A stretch of DNA of 34,624 bases from SD8 sp035528475 (lineage in GTDB: Archaea > Halobacteriota > Methanomicrobia > Methanomicrobiales > Methanospirillaceae), in contig DATKYO010000094.1 of NCBI GenBank assembly GCA_035528475.1, positions 1 through 34,624 on the forward strand. Direction: 5' to 3'. The translations under genes were made by a program, and so were the position numbers. Shown piece by piece: positions 24,437-32,704 of the stretch (positions are counted from its first letter, which is position 1; each line of letters begins with the position of its first letter). The notes under the pieces are model-generated. The model searched no databases. It was not told where the DNA came from and saw nothing but the letters and a program-made list of their open reading frames with translations.

Positions 24437-24868
24437 TTAATCAACTCCCGGACAAGCGATGGTTCACACCTACGCCTGAAGATTGTATTTAATTGTTACA
24501 TAAATGATGCGAACTACTATTAATGTGTCTGTCCGAAAATTTTCGCTGTTTTTCCACTACCTGCCCGTAGATACAGATAGCGAAAAGAATAGAGGCGTGC
24601 TAAAAATACAAATGACGGTCAAATACAGGAATATCATTGTTCCACGCGGAATTTAGAGTGTGAAAAACCAGGAGGTTATTTTTTCTGTATTGGGTGTGTC
24701 TTGAGATCAGCCTACCCCTGTGAAATGCATGCTGGAACGTTAAATTCCATATTTATGTGATTATCAAACCGCAAAAGATCCATCATTAAAAATTCCCGGG
24801 ATTTTATGTGAATATACAAAAGTTAAATAAGGATTCCCCACACATTGAAGGAGCAAAAGGAGTTCATC
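24437..24868. other. AT-rich divergent spacer between aIF-1A and the RRM gene
   Basis: 432 bp with no convincing gene. Leftwards, a minus-strand attaaatac run near 24490 may be the aIF-1A TATA box. Rightwards, ttaaataag (24823-24831) is a good TATA candidate about 40 nt before the RRM start. A perfect palindrome CGAAAATTTTCG occupies 24534-24545. A small RNA in the middle cannot be excluded. Confidence 0.4.
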
Positions 24869-25129
24869 ATGGAAGGCAGTAAGTTGTATGTAGGAAACCT
24901 CACCTACTCCGTGACCGAAGAACAGTTGAATGAATTGTTTTCAAATTACGGCGATGTAAAGGATGTGCGTATTATCGAGCGGAAAGGGTTTGGATTTGTT
25001 GAAATGTCCAGCCCCGAAGAGGCCGAAAAAGCAAAAGAAGCATTGAACGAGACGGTATATGAAGGCCGTACAATGAGAGTGGATGAAGCCCGCCCACCGA
25101 GGCCAAGGAGAGAGTTCCAGCGTTACTAG
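24869..25129 (+). CDS. RRM-domain RNA-binding protein
   Basis: 86 residues forming a single RNA recognition motif: RNP2 LYVGNL (6-11), RNP1 KGFGFVEM (39-46), the helix EEAEKAKEALN and the last strand RTMRVDEA, then a short Arg/Pro tail (RPPRPRREFQRY). This layout matches the small glycine-poor RRM proteins of cyanobacteria and some methanogens, linked there to cold adaptation; RRM proteins are otherwise rare in archaea. ATG 24869 has aaaggag 6 nt before it, so the longer reading from 24845 is rejected. It is divergent from aIF-1A. A role in translation or mRNA folding is suggested by family and context only. Confidence 0.9.
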   Translation: MEGSKLYVGNLTYSVTEEQLNELFSNYGDVKDVRIIERKGFGFVEMSSPEEAEKAKEALNETVYEGRTMRVDEARPPRPRREFQRY

Positions 25130-25130
25130 G

Positions 25131-25137
25131 TTTTTTT
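25131..25137 (+). terminator. T-run terminator of the RRM gene
   Basis: Seven T begin 1 nt after the TAG stop; typical archaeal terminator. Confidence 0.6.
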
Positions 25138-25228
25138 CAACAGTTTATTGATACCTGGGTATTATTTCGATTATTTCCTCCCGGAAATGAAATCATACCA
25201 AAACCTATGCAATTTCAAGGAGGAAAGA

Positions 25229-25294
25229 GTGCGGGAGCAAAATCATAAGTACCGGATGGTATTTTCACTCTTTTCTGATTTCTCGAAAAATTAA
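25229..25294 (+). CDS. Possible 21-residue leader peptide
   Basis: A strong aaggagg lies 5 nt before GTG 25229, which opens a 21-codon frame (reads REQNHKYRMVFSLF after the start) ending in TAA. It sits in the 375-bp spacer between the RRM and MarC genes and is followed by tttttatccgg at about 25301. It could be a small protein or a regulatory leader for the MarC gene. The ribosome binding site is the only evidence. Confidence 0.25.
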   Translation: MREQNHKYRMVFSLFSDFSKN

Positions 25295-25504
25295 GCCCTT
25301 TTTATCCGGAAAAGTGCCTGCTATGCAGGGCACCCGATCTACGGGAGGGGAGGTCTTCCCTGGTTTTACTGGAAATGTCGGAATATTCTCATTCCCGGCA
25401 TCGTGCAGGGCATATGAAAGAGTGTGTTCCCGGCCAATCGGTCCCCCGGAAACGATTATGTTAATAGTGGTCAGGGAGAAAGGAAAAACGGTTATCGGAG
25501 TGGA

Positions 25505-26185
25505 ATGGCTATGAGCGACATGACTTTTCTGGTTGGGGCTTTCGGGGCGTTTTTTGCCATATTGAACCCTCCCGGAAACATGCCTCTCTTCCTGGCATAT
25601 ACCAAAGACCTTCCCCCAAGAGTGCAGCGATATACTGCACTTCTCCTCTCCGGATTTGTCTTTGCCGTGATGGTCCTCTCCATGCTCTTCGGAGATGATG
25701 TTCTTCATTTTTTCGGCATTTCCATACCTGCATTCCAGATCGCAGGCGGTATCATCATATTTTCCATCGCCGTGTCCATGATGAGCGGTCTTCATACCGA
25801 AACCATCAAGAATATCGTCACAGGCGGGCGTGATGTTGATGACTTTCGGCAGGCGGAGCAATTCCTCCCAAAGATCCTGGTCCCGCTCGGAATACCAATT
25901 TACTGCGGACCGGGGTCTATCTCCACTGCGGTGCTGATAGGGACGCAGGCCCCGAATGATATTGCATTTCTCCTTGCAGTGGGTGTGTTGGGGGTCGTCG
26001 TGCTCATCATCACCCTGTTTAACGTAACCTCTGAATTTATCTCAAGGTTGCTTGGAAAACAGGGGGTTGAAATCCTTGTCCGCCTCATGGGTCTCGTCCT
26101 CGCTGCAATCGGAATCCAGCTTATCCTGGCGGGTATTGGCGGATCCACGGTGGGGCTCATCGACCCGTCGATACTGAGGGTATGA
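25505..26185 (+). CDS. MarC-family integral membrane protein
   Basis: 226 residues with six membrane helices. The opening FAILNPPGNMPLFLAYTK is the hallmark of the MarC/UPF0056 family, and the second half repeats it as PLGIPIYCGPGSISTAVLI. Members were once linked to multiple antibiotic resistance and later considered possible amino-acid or small-solute transporters; the actual role is unsettled. ATG 25505 follows ggag closely, while ATG 25511 has the better 10-nt spacing; either is possible, and the frame's farther start at 25424 would add an unlikely polar segment. It appears monocistronic. Confidence 0.87.
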   Translation: MAMSDMTFLVGAFGAFFAILNPPGNMPLFLAYTKDLPPRVQRYTALLLSGFVFAVMVLSMLFGDDVLHFFGISIPAFQIAGGIIIFSIAVSMMSGLHTETIKNIVTGGRDVDDFRQAEQFLPKILVPLGIPIYCGPGSISTAVLIGTQAPNDIAFLLAVGVLGVVVLIITLFNVTSEFISRLLGKQGVEILVRLMGLVLAAIGIQLILAGIGGSTVGLIDPSILRV

Positions 26186-26681
26186 GTGATCCGGCACACC
26201 GTAGTGTACTCCCACAAGAAATGGTGCATGGCCTTGGCCCCGTAACACCCGTCCACGAAATTGTCCAGGGCTCTGCGTACCTTTTTCTGAATATTCCCCG
26301 TCTCTGGGCATCATTCATGAAGAATTCCAGGTCATGGTAGAGGAGCATGTGATGGGCAGGCGACCCGGATTCCGTGCTCCGGCGACAGGACGATACAAAA
26401 GTTTTGCATCAGCGATTCGATGGTGGGGCCGATGGGTCCGCGGCGCCGTTTGGAGAATGCCCGTATCGTCTCCGGTTCTTTCTTCGTGATTTCACTGGTG
26501 GTCATATGAATCATCTCCACCGATGAGTCCCCTGCCTTGAGGACTCCCTCGTTCTCCTGTAACCTGGTGATTTCCGATCGAATCGCCCTGCGGTGGCGGT
26601 TAAAGATCGCCCTGACGGCATCACTGTCCCGGCGGTCCCGTGCATTAAGGGTTCGGACTGGACGAGTAAGTGATGAGTATC
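26186..26681 (-). pseudogene. Probable decayed minus-strand gene, family not recognised
   Basis: The stretch between the MarC stop and the PspC stop has no intact gene, but the minus strand reads protein-like in shifting frames. One frame, from about 26680 to 26332, encodes RDRRDSDAVRAIFNRHRRAI, then TTSEITKKEPETIRAFSKRR and VLSPEHGIRVACPSH, without a usable start codon. A second frame, about 26290-26180, encodes KKVRRALDNFVDGCYGAKAM and HHFLWEYTTVCRITHTL. Together they look like one ~160-residue gene broken by at least one frameshift and missing its start. I cannot name the family; a transposase or regulator relic is possible. Confidence 0.35.
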
Positions 26682-26897
26682 TTAGCGTTCCGGTCCGGAG
26701 TTCTCGGGAAGCAGCATCCAGGCAAAAAAATACCCGAGGACGCCGATTGGCAGGAAAGCCCAGACAAGAAGAGAAAGGAGGAGGAACACCACGAAAATTA
26801 TCCGGAGGAGGTTGGGATCGGTATCATAGTATTCACCAAGCCCCCCGAAGACTCCCGCAAGCATTCGCTTTGTTCGGGAGCGGTACAGCTGTTTCAT
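26682..26897 (-). CDS. PspC-domain membrane protein
   Basis: 71 residues: basic start KQLYRSRTKRMLAGVFGGLGEYYDTDPNLLRI, the PspC signature, followed by a long hydrophobic hairpin (IIFVVFLLLSLLVW, IGVLGYFFAWMLLP) and a short tail. PspC proteins sense envelope stress in bacteria; in archaea the domain occurs alone, with no known partner. No other psp gene is nearby. A 122-bp divergent spacer separates it from the Cys-cluster gene. Confidence 0.85.
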   Translation of the reverse strand: MKQLYRSRTKRMLAGVFGGLGEYYDTDPNLLRIIFVVFLLLSLLVWAFLPIGVLGYFFAWMLLPENSGPER

Positions 26898-27019
26898 GGA
26901 CAGTGATAGACGGAGAGGAATAAAACACTTTTTAGGCCTTTTCTTACAGGGCCGACATCGAAAATGGGTTCAATGCCAAGATATTTACAGTTTCATGGCC
27001 GATCAGGAAGGTAAGTATA

Positions 27020-27499
27020 ATGGCGTTTTTTTGCTTGCGGTGTGGGGAGTGCTGCAGTATTATGGGGGACATGATCCGTATCAGGGAAGAACTGGGCGAC
27101 CTTGAGTTCCGGATATTCTACCAGTACACCGGTGAGGAGAAAAGAGTCAGGGTTGATGACGATAAGCGAAGCCTCTTCGAAGACCGGACTATCCTGGAAG
27201 AAGAGCCCCGGGCCTGCCCTTTTTTGCGAAGGGATGCTGACGGGCTTTCCTGCTGCACGGTTCACGGCACCTGGCCCGAGATTTGCCTGGAATATTCCTG
27301 CTGGAGCATGCTCATCCTGGATTCCCGGGGGAAGCGGGCCGGGCGAATCATGGATCTGGGGCATTTCTGTGCCGATGATCCCGATCTGGCTAAAATATGG
27401 GAGGAAATGGTTAATGCCCCGGATATTCCCCGTGATGACGAATGGGAGGATCAGGTTGCAGCGATTCTTGCCACGAGGGGCTACAGGGTATTTCGCTAG
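27020..27499 (+). CDS. YkgJ-family CxxCxxCC cysteine-cluster protein
   Basis: 159 residues. The start carries CLRCGECC (Cys 5, 8, 11, 12), the CxxCxxCC signature of this family. A second Cys group is in ACPFL (66) and CCTVHGTWPEICLEYSC (78-94), matching the usual C-x-x-H-x3-P-x2-C pattern. Together these ligands probably bind zinc or an iron-sulfur cluster. Function of the family is unknown. The start is preceded by aggaaggt. It lies 98 bp before the ABC exporter genes on the same strand and may share their transcript. Confidence 0.85.
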   Translation: MAFFCLRCGECCSIMGDMIRIREELGDLEFRIFYQYTGEEKRVRVDDDKRSLFEDRTILEEEPRACPFLRRDADGLSCCTVHGTWPEICLEYSCWSMLILDSRGKRAGRIMDLGHFCADDPDLAKIWEEMVNAPDIPRDDEWEDQVAAILATRGYRVFR

Positions 27500-27597
27500 A
27501 TGTGGGGTTGTCCCCTTTTGTATGGAATTCCAGCCATGGGAAACGGGATATAGGAGTATCGGGATATCTTTCTGTACGAATTTGGAAAGGGTTGAAT

Positions 27598-28323
27598 ATG
27601 TGTCCGGTTATTGAATCTTGTTCTCTTTCGAAATATTATGGTGACCTGGCGGCAGTAAATGAAGTATCGTTGCGGGTCGGGCAGGGAATGCTCTTTGGAC
27701 TGCTTGGCCCCAACGGCTCGGGGAAGACAACAATGATCCGGATGCTTACCGGGCAGATCCGGCCCTCATCGGGCTCGGCAACGATACTCGGGGTTGACGT
27801 GGTAAAAAATCCTGTCGCCGTCCGGGAAAAGATAGGCATCATTCCCGAACAGGAGACTCCTCCCAGTTTCCTGACTGCCGAAGAATACATGACTTTTGTG
27901 GGCAAAATCCGGAAAATCGATGATTCGGAAGAACGTGCGGACTGGTGGTTCGAGTTTCTGGATTTTTCAGATAAAAAAGATGTGTTATGCAAGGACCTGT
28001 CCCGGGGGACCAGGCAGAAGCTCATGTTCGCCCAGGCCTTCCTCCACAGACCCGTCCTTGCCATGATCGATGAACCGCTCATCAATTTCGATCCCGTGCT
28101 GCAGAATACGGTCAAAGAGTTCCTGAAAAATTACGCAAAAGAAGGAGGGACCATATTTCTCTCCACTCATATCCTGGAGATTGCCGAAGAAATATGCTCG
28201 GACATAGCAATCATCCACAAGGGACGAATCATCCATTGCGGCCCGGTGGCCGAGATCCTGTCCCGACAGGAGCATCTCTCCGAATTTTTCCTGGATGCCG
28301 TGGGGAAAGGCAGCAATGTATGA
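27598..28323 (+). CDS. ABC transporter ATP-binding subunit
   Basis: 241 residues with all nucleotide-binding motifs: Walker A GPNGSGKTT (37-45), Q-loop Gln 85, signature LSRGTRQ (134-140), Walker B MIDEP (156-160) and H-loop His 191. The D-loop region reads LINFDP where most relatives have TxGLDP. It resembles the CcmA/NatA-type ATPases of ABC-2 exporters. ATG 27598 is chosen because the frame's upstream part (from 27442) overlaps the previous gene and carries no motif. The permease start overlaps its last 8 nt, so the two are translated together and act as one exporter; substrate unknown. Confidence 0.9.
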   Translation: MCPVIESCSLSKYYGDLAAVNEVSLRVGQGMLFGLLGPNGSGKTTMIRMLTGQIRPSSGSATILGVDVVKNPVAVREKIGIIPEQETPPSFLTAEEYMTFVGKIRKIDDSEERADWWFEFLDFSDKKDVLCKDLSRGTRQKLMFAQAFLHRPVLAMIDEPLINFDPVLQNTVKEFLKNYAKEGGTIFLSTHILEIAEEICSDIAIIHKGRIIHCGPVAEILSRQEHLSEFFLDAVGKGSNV

Positions 28324-29722
28324 ACTATTCATTGCCATGTTTCGCGAGGAATGGCGGATCCATTCTACAATGTTCGGGAGTATAAGTTTCGCCCTTTTCC
28401 CGGTACTCATCGCGGCCATCACCTTCATGGGGTCGGTGATCCTCCCCTACCTCGAAGCAGTCGTACCGGGGGAGATGCTCTCCTTCCTGATCCATGCCCA
28501 GTTCCTCCTGCTGGGGGTGATGGTGGGGGGTTTTGGCCTGCTTGGGCAGGAGGTCATGAACCGCCGGTTCGGGCAGGCAAGCCTTCTTGCCTATTCCTCC
28601 CGGAGTCTCCCCCTCTCTGACCGGCACATCTTTGCAACCTTCGTTGCCAAGGACACGGTCTATTACTTTCTTCTCTGGGTGTTCCCCTTCATTGCAGGAA
28701 TAACTCTTGGCATACCCTTCTCCGGGCTTTCCCTATCCTTTGCAGGGGTAGTCGCCGTCACTCTGACCCTTGCATTTCTCTTCGGGCTTGCCATCGTATT
28801 CCTGCTCTCCATGCTTTATACCCGGTCGATTGTCCTGCTTGCCGCCGTTCTCATCGCAGGGGGTGTATCTGCCCTGGTGGTTTCCGGGACCGGCAATACG
28901 GGGCTGCAGTATCTCTTCCCGCCCTTTGCCCTGTACCAATCATTCACGCCTCTCCTTCTCCTTTATTCCCTGGTGGCCATTATCATTCCTTTTACGCTTT
29001 CCATCGCGTACATGTCCCCTGAATTCATGGGCAGGATAAAACGGTTTCCCAACCGCTACAACGCCCTGGCTGCGGCTTTCCCGCAATTCCGCTCTGCACC
29101 GCTGGTGGCGAAGGACCTGCTCGATCTCTGGCGGAGCGGGGCGTTGGTGGGGCAGATCCTCTTCTCCTTTCTCCTCCCCCTGGCAATTATATGGGTCACT
29201 CTCTCGGTGCTCGAGTCCGTGCTTCCCGGGGTACAAATACTCATAAATTTTGCAGTTGTCGCCGGGATCATCGCCGCCACGATGTATACCTGGCTTACCG
29301 AGTTCGACACAATCGGCACCTACACATTTCTCCCACTTGGAACCCCGGACCTGATCAGGAGCAAGCTTGCCAGTTTCTTGATTCTGCAGTTCATCACCGT
29401 TATCACCGTTGCGGGAGTGGCAGTCATATCCGGTGAATTCGCAGCCATTATACCGGTAACGGTCCTTGCCATCTCTGTTTCGGCATATGCCTGTGCGGTA
29501 ATGGTATACCTGGCAGGACTCTGGCCGGCAGTCATGGTCTATGATGTACGGGTGCTTTTCTCCTCCATGGTACTTATCGGCCCTGTACTCCTGGCCCTGA
29601 TCGGCATCTCATCAATACATATACTCTATGCATTTGCATCCCTGCTCCTCCTGTTGCCTGCGTACATTCTCGTCAGGCTGGCGTTTCGGAAATGGGAGAC
29701 ATGGGAGAAGGCGTTTTATTAA
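28316..29722 (+). CDS. ABC-2-type transporter membrane subunit
   Basis: 468 residues with about twelve hydrophobic helices and short loops, preceded by an amphipathic start (LFIAMFREEWRIHSTMFG) typical of ABC-2 permeases. The large cytosolic loop at about 235-265 (RIKRFPNRYNALAAAFPQ... APLVAKDLLDLWRSG) likely contacts the ATPase. ATG 28316 overlaps the ATPase gene by 8 nt. No substrate clue. Its 3' end overlaps the far end of the interrupted paralogue read from the other strand. Confidence 0.85.
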   Translation: MYELFIAMFREEWRIHSTMFGSISFALFPVLIAAITFMGSVILPYLEAVVPGEMLSFLIHAQFLLLGVMVGGFGLLGQEVMNRRFGQASLLAYSSRSLPLSDRHIFATFVAKDTVYYFLLWVFPFIAGITLGIPFSGLSLSFAGVVAVTLTLAFLFGLAIVFLLSMLYTRSIVLLAAVLIAGGVSALVVSGTGNTGLQYLFPPFALYQSFTPLLLLYSLVAIIIPFTLSIAYMSPEFMGRIKRFPNRYNALAAAFPQFRSAPLVAKDLLDLWRSGALVGQILFSFLLPLAIIWVTLSVLESVLPGVQILINFAVVAGIIAATMYTWLTEFDTIGTYTFLPLGTPDLIRSKLASFLILQFITVITVAGVAVISGEFAAIIPVTVLAISVSAYACAVMVYLAGLWPAVMVYDVRVLFSSMVLIGPVLLALIGISSIHILYAFASLLLLLPAYILVRLAFRKWETWEKAFY

Positions 29723-30365
29723 GGCCCGATCCTGTACGGGAACTATGGAACCGGCGAGAAATGTTGAAAAAAAAATTATTCTCTCTCTTTTTCATGGCCG
29801 AGGGGATTACTGCCAGCCCTGCCAGGGCCAGGAGTGCAGTGGCATTCATCAGCGCTGCTTTCGTGGTGGTCACCGGCGGGACGATAAAAGCCGGCTCTAT
29901 GTGAATCACGAATACCGAGACTGGCTGTGATCCTGCCATAGGGCTTGTATTCGGGCAGAGGATCGCAGGTGCTTCCCCGGATATGAATTTCACCTACATA
30001 CTCGAATTGTCGGATTTGTCAGGATAGATGAATTCCTGCCCGGGAGCCAGGGTCTTGTTAAATACCGGCGCTTCCATGCGGGAGATCATGACCAGGGTGG
30101 ACTTGCCCTCGCAGACGGCCCCGCTGCAGGCGGTGCAGTCGGGAACCGTGGAGGTCGTGATGCCATAGTCATTGATCAGCGGGGTGGGGAGCATTGACGG
30201 TTCACCAAAGAGGTCGGTTGCGTACCAGTTCTCGATTCCCGGGGTGGGGACAAGGGCTCCGATTCCGGTCCAGGCGGCGCCGGGCCCTCCAAGGCTTGCG
30301 GCCTCTACTGACTCTCCCGCATCTACTATCGTGCAGGCAATGGCTGGAAAAAAACTGCCCCGCAT
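29673..30365 (-). pseudogene. Amber-interrupted, N-truncated paralogue of the PEGA-protein head domain
   Basis: One frame of 231 codons is open except for a TAG at 29996-29994. Before it, NWYATDLFGEPSMLPTPL and VPDCTACSGAVC match the protein at 10210-11343 (WYMATDLFGDLSYLPAPL, YPDCDSCSGSVC). After it, VKFISGEA and SVFVIHIEPAFI match its IRFLSGEA and SSFIVHIEPSIF. The TAG falls where the paralogue has Tyr 195 (codon TAT). The fragment then diverges into a hydrophobic helix with a basic tail (AMKKREN) and has no PEGA domains. Its start lacks a signal peptide; ATG 30365 overlaps the kinase stop (taatg). Most likely a truncated relic with a nonsense mutation; readthrough is the alternative. Confidence 0.65.
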
Positions 30366-32704
30366 TATACATTGAACCTGTAGCCGCCTTTTGACACGAA
30401 CATCTCGAAGCGGGCCCCTTTCCCAGGCTCTCCTGTCTCACTGATGGTAATTCCGGTAATTCCCAGGATCTCGCGGACCATGTAAAGCCCAAGCCCTTTG
30501 CTCTCCCCGTATTGCCTCTCGAATATCTTCTCTTTTTCTGACAGCGGGATGCCCTGACCGTCATCCTCAAAGACCAGCATGATCCCGTCCGGGACTTCAT
30601 TGTAGAATATGGAGATCCTTGTTACAGGGCCACCGTGCCTGAACACATTGTCGGTGAGGTTGGACAGGACATTCTCCAGCAGGGGGTCTGCATAGATCTC
30701 CAGCCCGTCCAGATACACGTTCCGGGATATGCTGGAGACCTGCTCGAAATCCATGTGGGATATGGCATACAGGAAAGTCTGGTTCACATTCTGCCAGCGG
30801 GGTGGCTTGATGCCCATGTCCTGGTAGGTGTTGGCCAGGGTCAACGCACTTCCAATCTGTGCGAGAAGTGATTCCTGTTTTTGTAAAATCTGTTTCAGGT
30901 CTTCATTCTTTTCCATGTCCGTTGCCAGTGCAAGATATGCGGCCAGGCTGAACAACGTGTTCCTTATATCATTGAATGTCACGCTGTTAAGCACATTCAG
31001 CTTCCTGCGGGCAAGGGCGAGTGTTTCCTCGGCATTTTTACGATCGGTCACATCCCTTCCGACAGACTGGTATTCGAGGATTTCTCCCTTTTCATCGAAT
31101 ATTCCCCTGTCAGACCACTGCTGCCATCGTACTTCCCCGTTCGGCATCCGAATCCGGTGCTCGGTATACCGCACCGGGTTTTCGGGAGTTATTGCGGCAA
31201 AATGCTCACTGAGCATGAGGCGGTACTCGGCAGGGATATCTGGCTTGATCTTATGGCCGATTATTTCATGGCTTGGTTTCTGGAAATACCTGCAGAATGC
31301 GTCATTTGCAAAGATGATGGTACCGTCTTTCCGGAAACGGCAGATAAATTCTGTCTGATCTTCGACCACATGACGGTACCGCGATTCACTCTCCTTGAGC
31401 TCATGGTCTGTCTTCCGTAGTTCCTCATAGTTCTGCTGCAGTTCATCCTCCTGAGCCTTGAGCTGCTGGTAGGCGGCTTTGAGTTCCTCGTTTGTGCGGA
31501 CCAGTTCCTCCTGGGCCTTTTTTCTCTCGAGAATGTTGTCCCGCAGGTCTGATTCTATCTCTTTTCGTACCCGCAGGAAGAACACCAGGACGACCACTCC
31601 TATACCCATGGACGCAAGTCCTACCAGCGTAACATACAATATCCATGCCGGCACCTGTTTCTGCTTGGGTTGATTGATGATGATACTCTCTTCCGGCAGG
31701 GAAGACAGTGCGATTTCGTATTGCATGATCTTGTTATAATCAAACATGTAAACATTCGGGCTGTTTTTTACGACCGGAATGGATGATGCTGGTTCACCGT
31801 TTAAGATTTGGAGGACCATGCCCCCGGCGACCTGTCCCTGGGAATGGCCGGTGGTGATCTTTCCGCCGATGATCCCATGACCAACGTACATTTCAGTGTT
31901 CCCGTAAATGGGAGTATCAGTATGGGTCGAAATCAGATCCCCCAGCTCCTCGTGAGTGACTACTTTGCCTTCTGCATCCCTGTTGAATCCCTCGAGCAGT
32001 ATGATGGAATCCTCGGGCAGGACTTCGACTTTGTCCAGCAGTTCACTGATGGTGACATCTGATATAAATGTAAAATTCACCTTGTTTTCAAATTCAGGGA
32101 CGAACTGTATGACCTGGTGGTGAATTGCATGGCCGGTGTTCGTGGTGTCATGGATGACATACACTTCCTTTGTCCCGGGAAAATGTACGAATGCGGTATT
32201 GAGAGTGCTCCTGATATCCTTGTCCTCGACGACTCCCGTGATATTGTCTATGCCCTCGATCATGTCATCTGAAAAATAGTTGATCCCGCAGAAGACAACA
32301 GGCGTCCCGGGGAACAGGTTATCCCGGTATATTGTGATAAAATCAAAAGCGCTGTTATCTGCGGCAATGATCACATCTATCGATGTATTCTGGTATTTAT
32401 GCTGATACAGGGCGTAAAGGTTCTGGAAATGCTTCTCATCAGAGATCTCTTTTGTATCCATGTATTCTTCCCTGATATCGACAGTATCCTCGAGGGGGGC
32501 GAGACTTTCCCGGATTCCCCGGATCTCTTCATCAGAGAACACCATCCCGGGATGATAGGAGAGGATGACCAAAACCTCTGTATGCTCCGTGACCTGTGCG
32601 GTAACGGGAGGTACGGATAAGAGGGAAATTGTGAGAATTACCAGGAAAAGAAATGCGATTCTCCCTCTATTTTCTCCCGGTATGCCACGTGAGATCTTGA
32701 TCAT
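30365..32704 (-). CDS. Membrane sensor histidine-kinase-like protein: ABC-type binding domain, PAS, HATPase; phospho-acceptor His replaced by Asn
   Basis: 779 residues. Signal/TM helix at about 15-36; extracellular domain 41-345 of the ABC-transporter-substrate-binding type (ILSYHPGMVFSDEEIRGI, PVVFCGINYF, IPVVKNSPNVYMFD); TM helix 353-378; coiled coil about 383-440; PAS domain about 440-558; dimerisation region 565-620; HATPase 640-775 with N-box NLTDNVFRHGG, G1 DDGQGIP (714-720) and G2 KGLGLYMV. In archaeal kinases of this type the dimerisation helix usually reads TRHDI; here it is TFNDI with Asn 578, so autophosphorylation on the usual His is impossible. ATP binding looks intact. ATG 32704 lies 35-40 nt after atatttaac, a likely TATA element. 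No response regulator is adjacent. Confidence 0.88.
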   Translation of the reverse strand: MIKISRGIPGENRGRIAFLFLVILTISLLSVPPVTAQVTEHTEVLVILSYHPGMVFSDEEIRGIRESLAPLEDTVDIREEYMDTKEISDEKHFQNLYALYQHKYQNTSIDVIIAADNSAFDFITIYRDNLFPGTPVVFCGINYFSDDMIEGIDNITGVVEDKDIRSTLNTAFVHFPGTKEVYVIHDTTNTGHAIHHQVIQFVPEFENKVNFTFISDVTISELLDKVEVLPEDSIILLEGFNRDAEGKVVTHEELGDLISTHTDTPIYGNTEMYVGHGIIGGKITTGHSQGQVAGGMVLQILNGEPASSIPVVKNSPNVYMFDYNKIMQYEIALSSLPEESIIINQPKQKQVPAWILYVTLVGLASMGIGVVVLVFFLRVRKEIESDLRDNILERKKAQEELVRTNEELKAAYQQLKAQEDELQQNYEELRKTDHELKESESRYRHVVEDQTEFICRFRKDGTIIFANDAFCRYFQKPSHEIIGHKIKPDIPAEYRLMLSEHFAAITPENPVRYTEHRIRMPNGEVRWQQWSDRGIFDEKGEILEYQSVGRDVTDRKNAEETLALARRKLNVLNSVTFNDIRNTLFSLAAYLALATDMEKNEDLKQILQKQESLLAQIGSALTLANTYQDMGIKPPRWQNVNQTFLYAISHMDFEQVSSISRNVYLDGLEIYADPLLENVLSNLTDNVFRHGGPVTRISIFYNEVPDGIMLVFEDDGQGIPLSEKEKIFERQYGESKGLGLYMVREILGITGITISETGEPGKGARFEMFVSKGGYRFNV

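Noticed and set aside
25265..25861. 198-codon minus-strand frame
   Set aside because: Antisense to the start of the MarC gene, whose signature motifs are clear on the plus strand.
29994..29996. Pyrrolysine reading of the TAG
   Set aside because: Kept only as an alternative: pyrrolysine genes are not expected in Methanomicrobiales, and the fragment is also truncated at its start, so a nonsense mutation is simpler.
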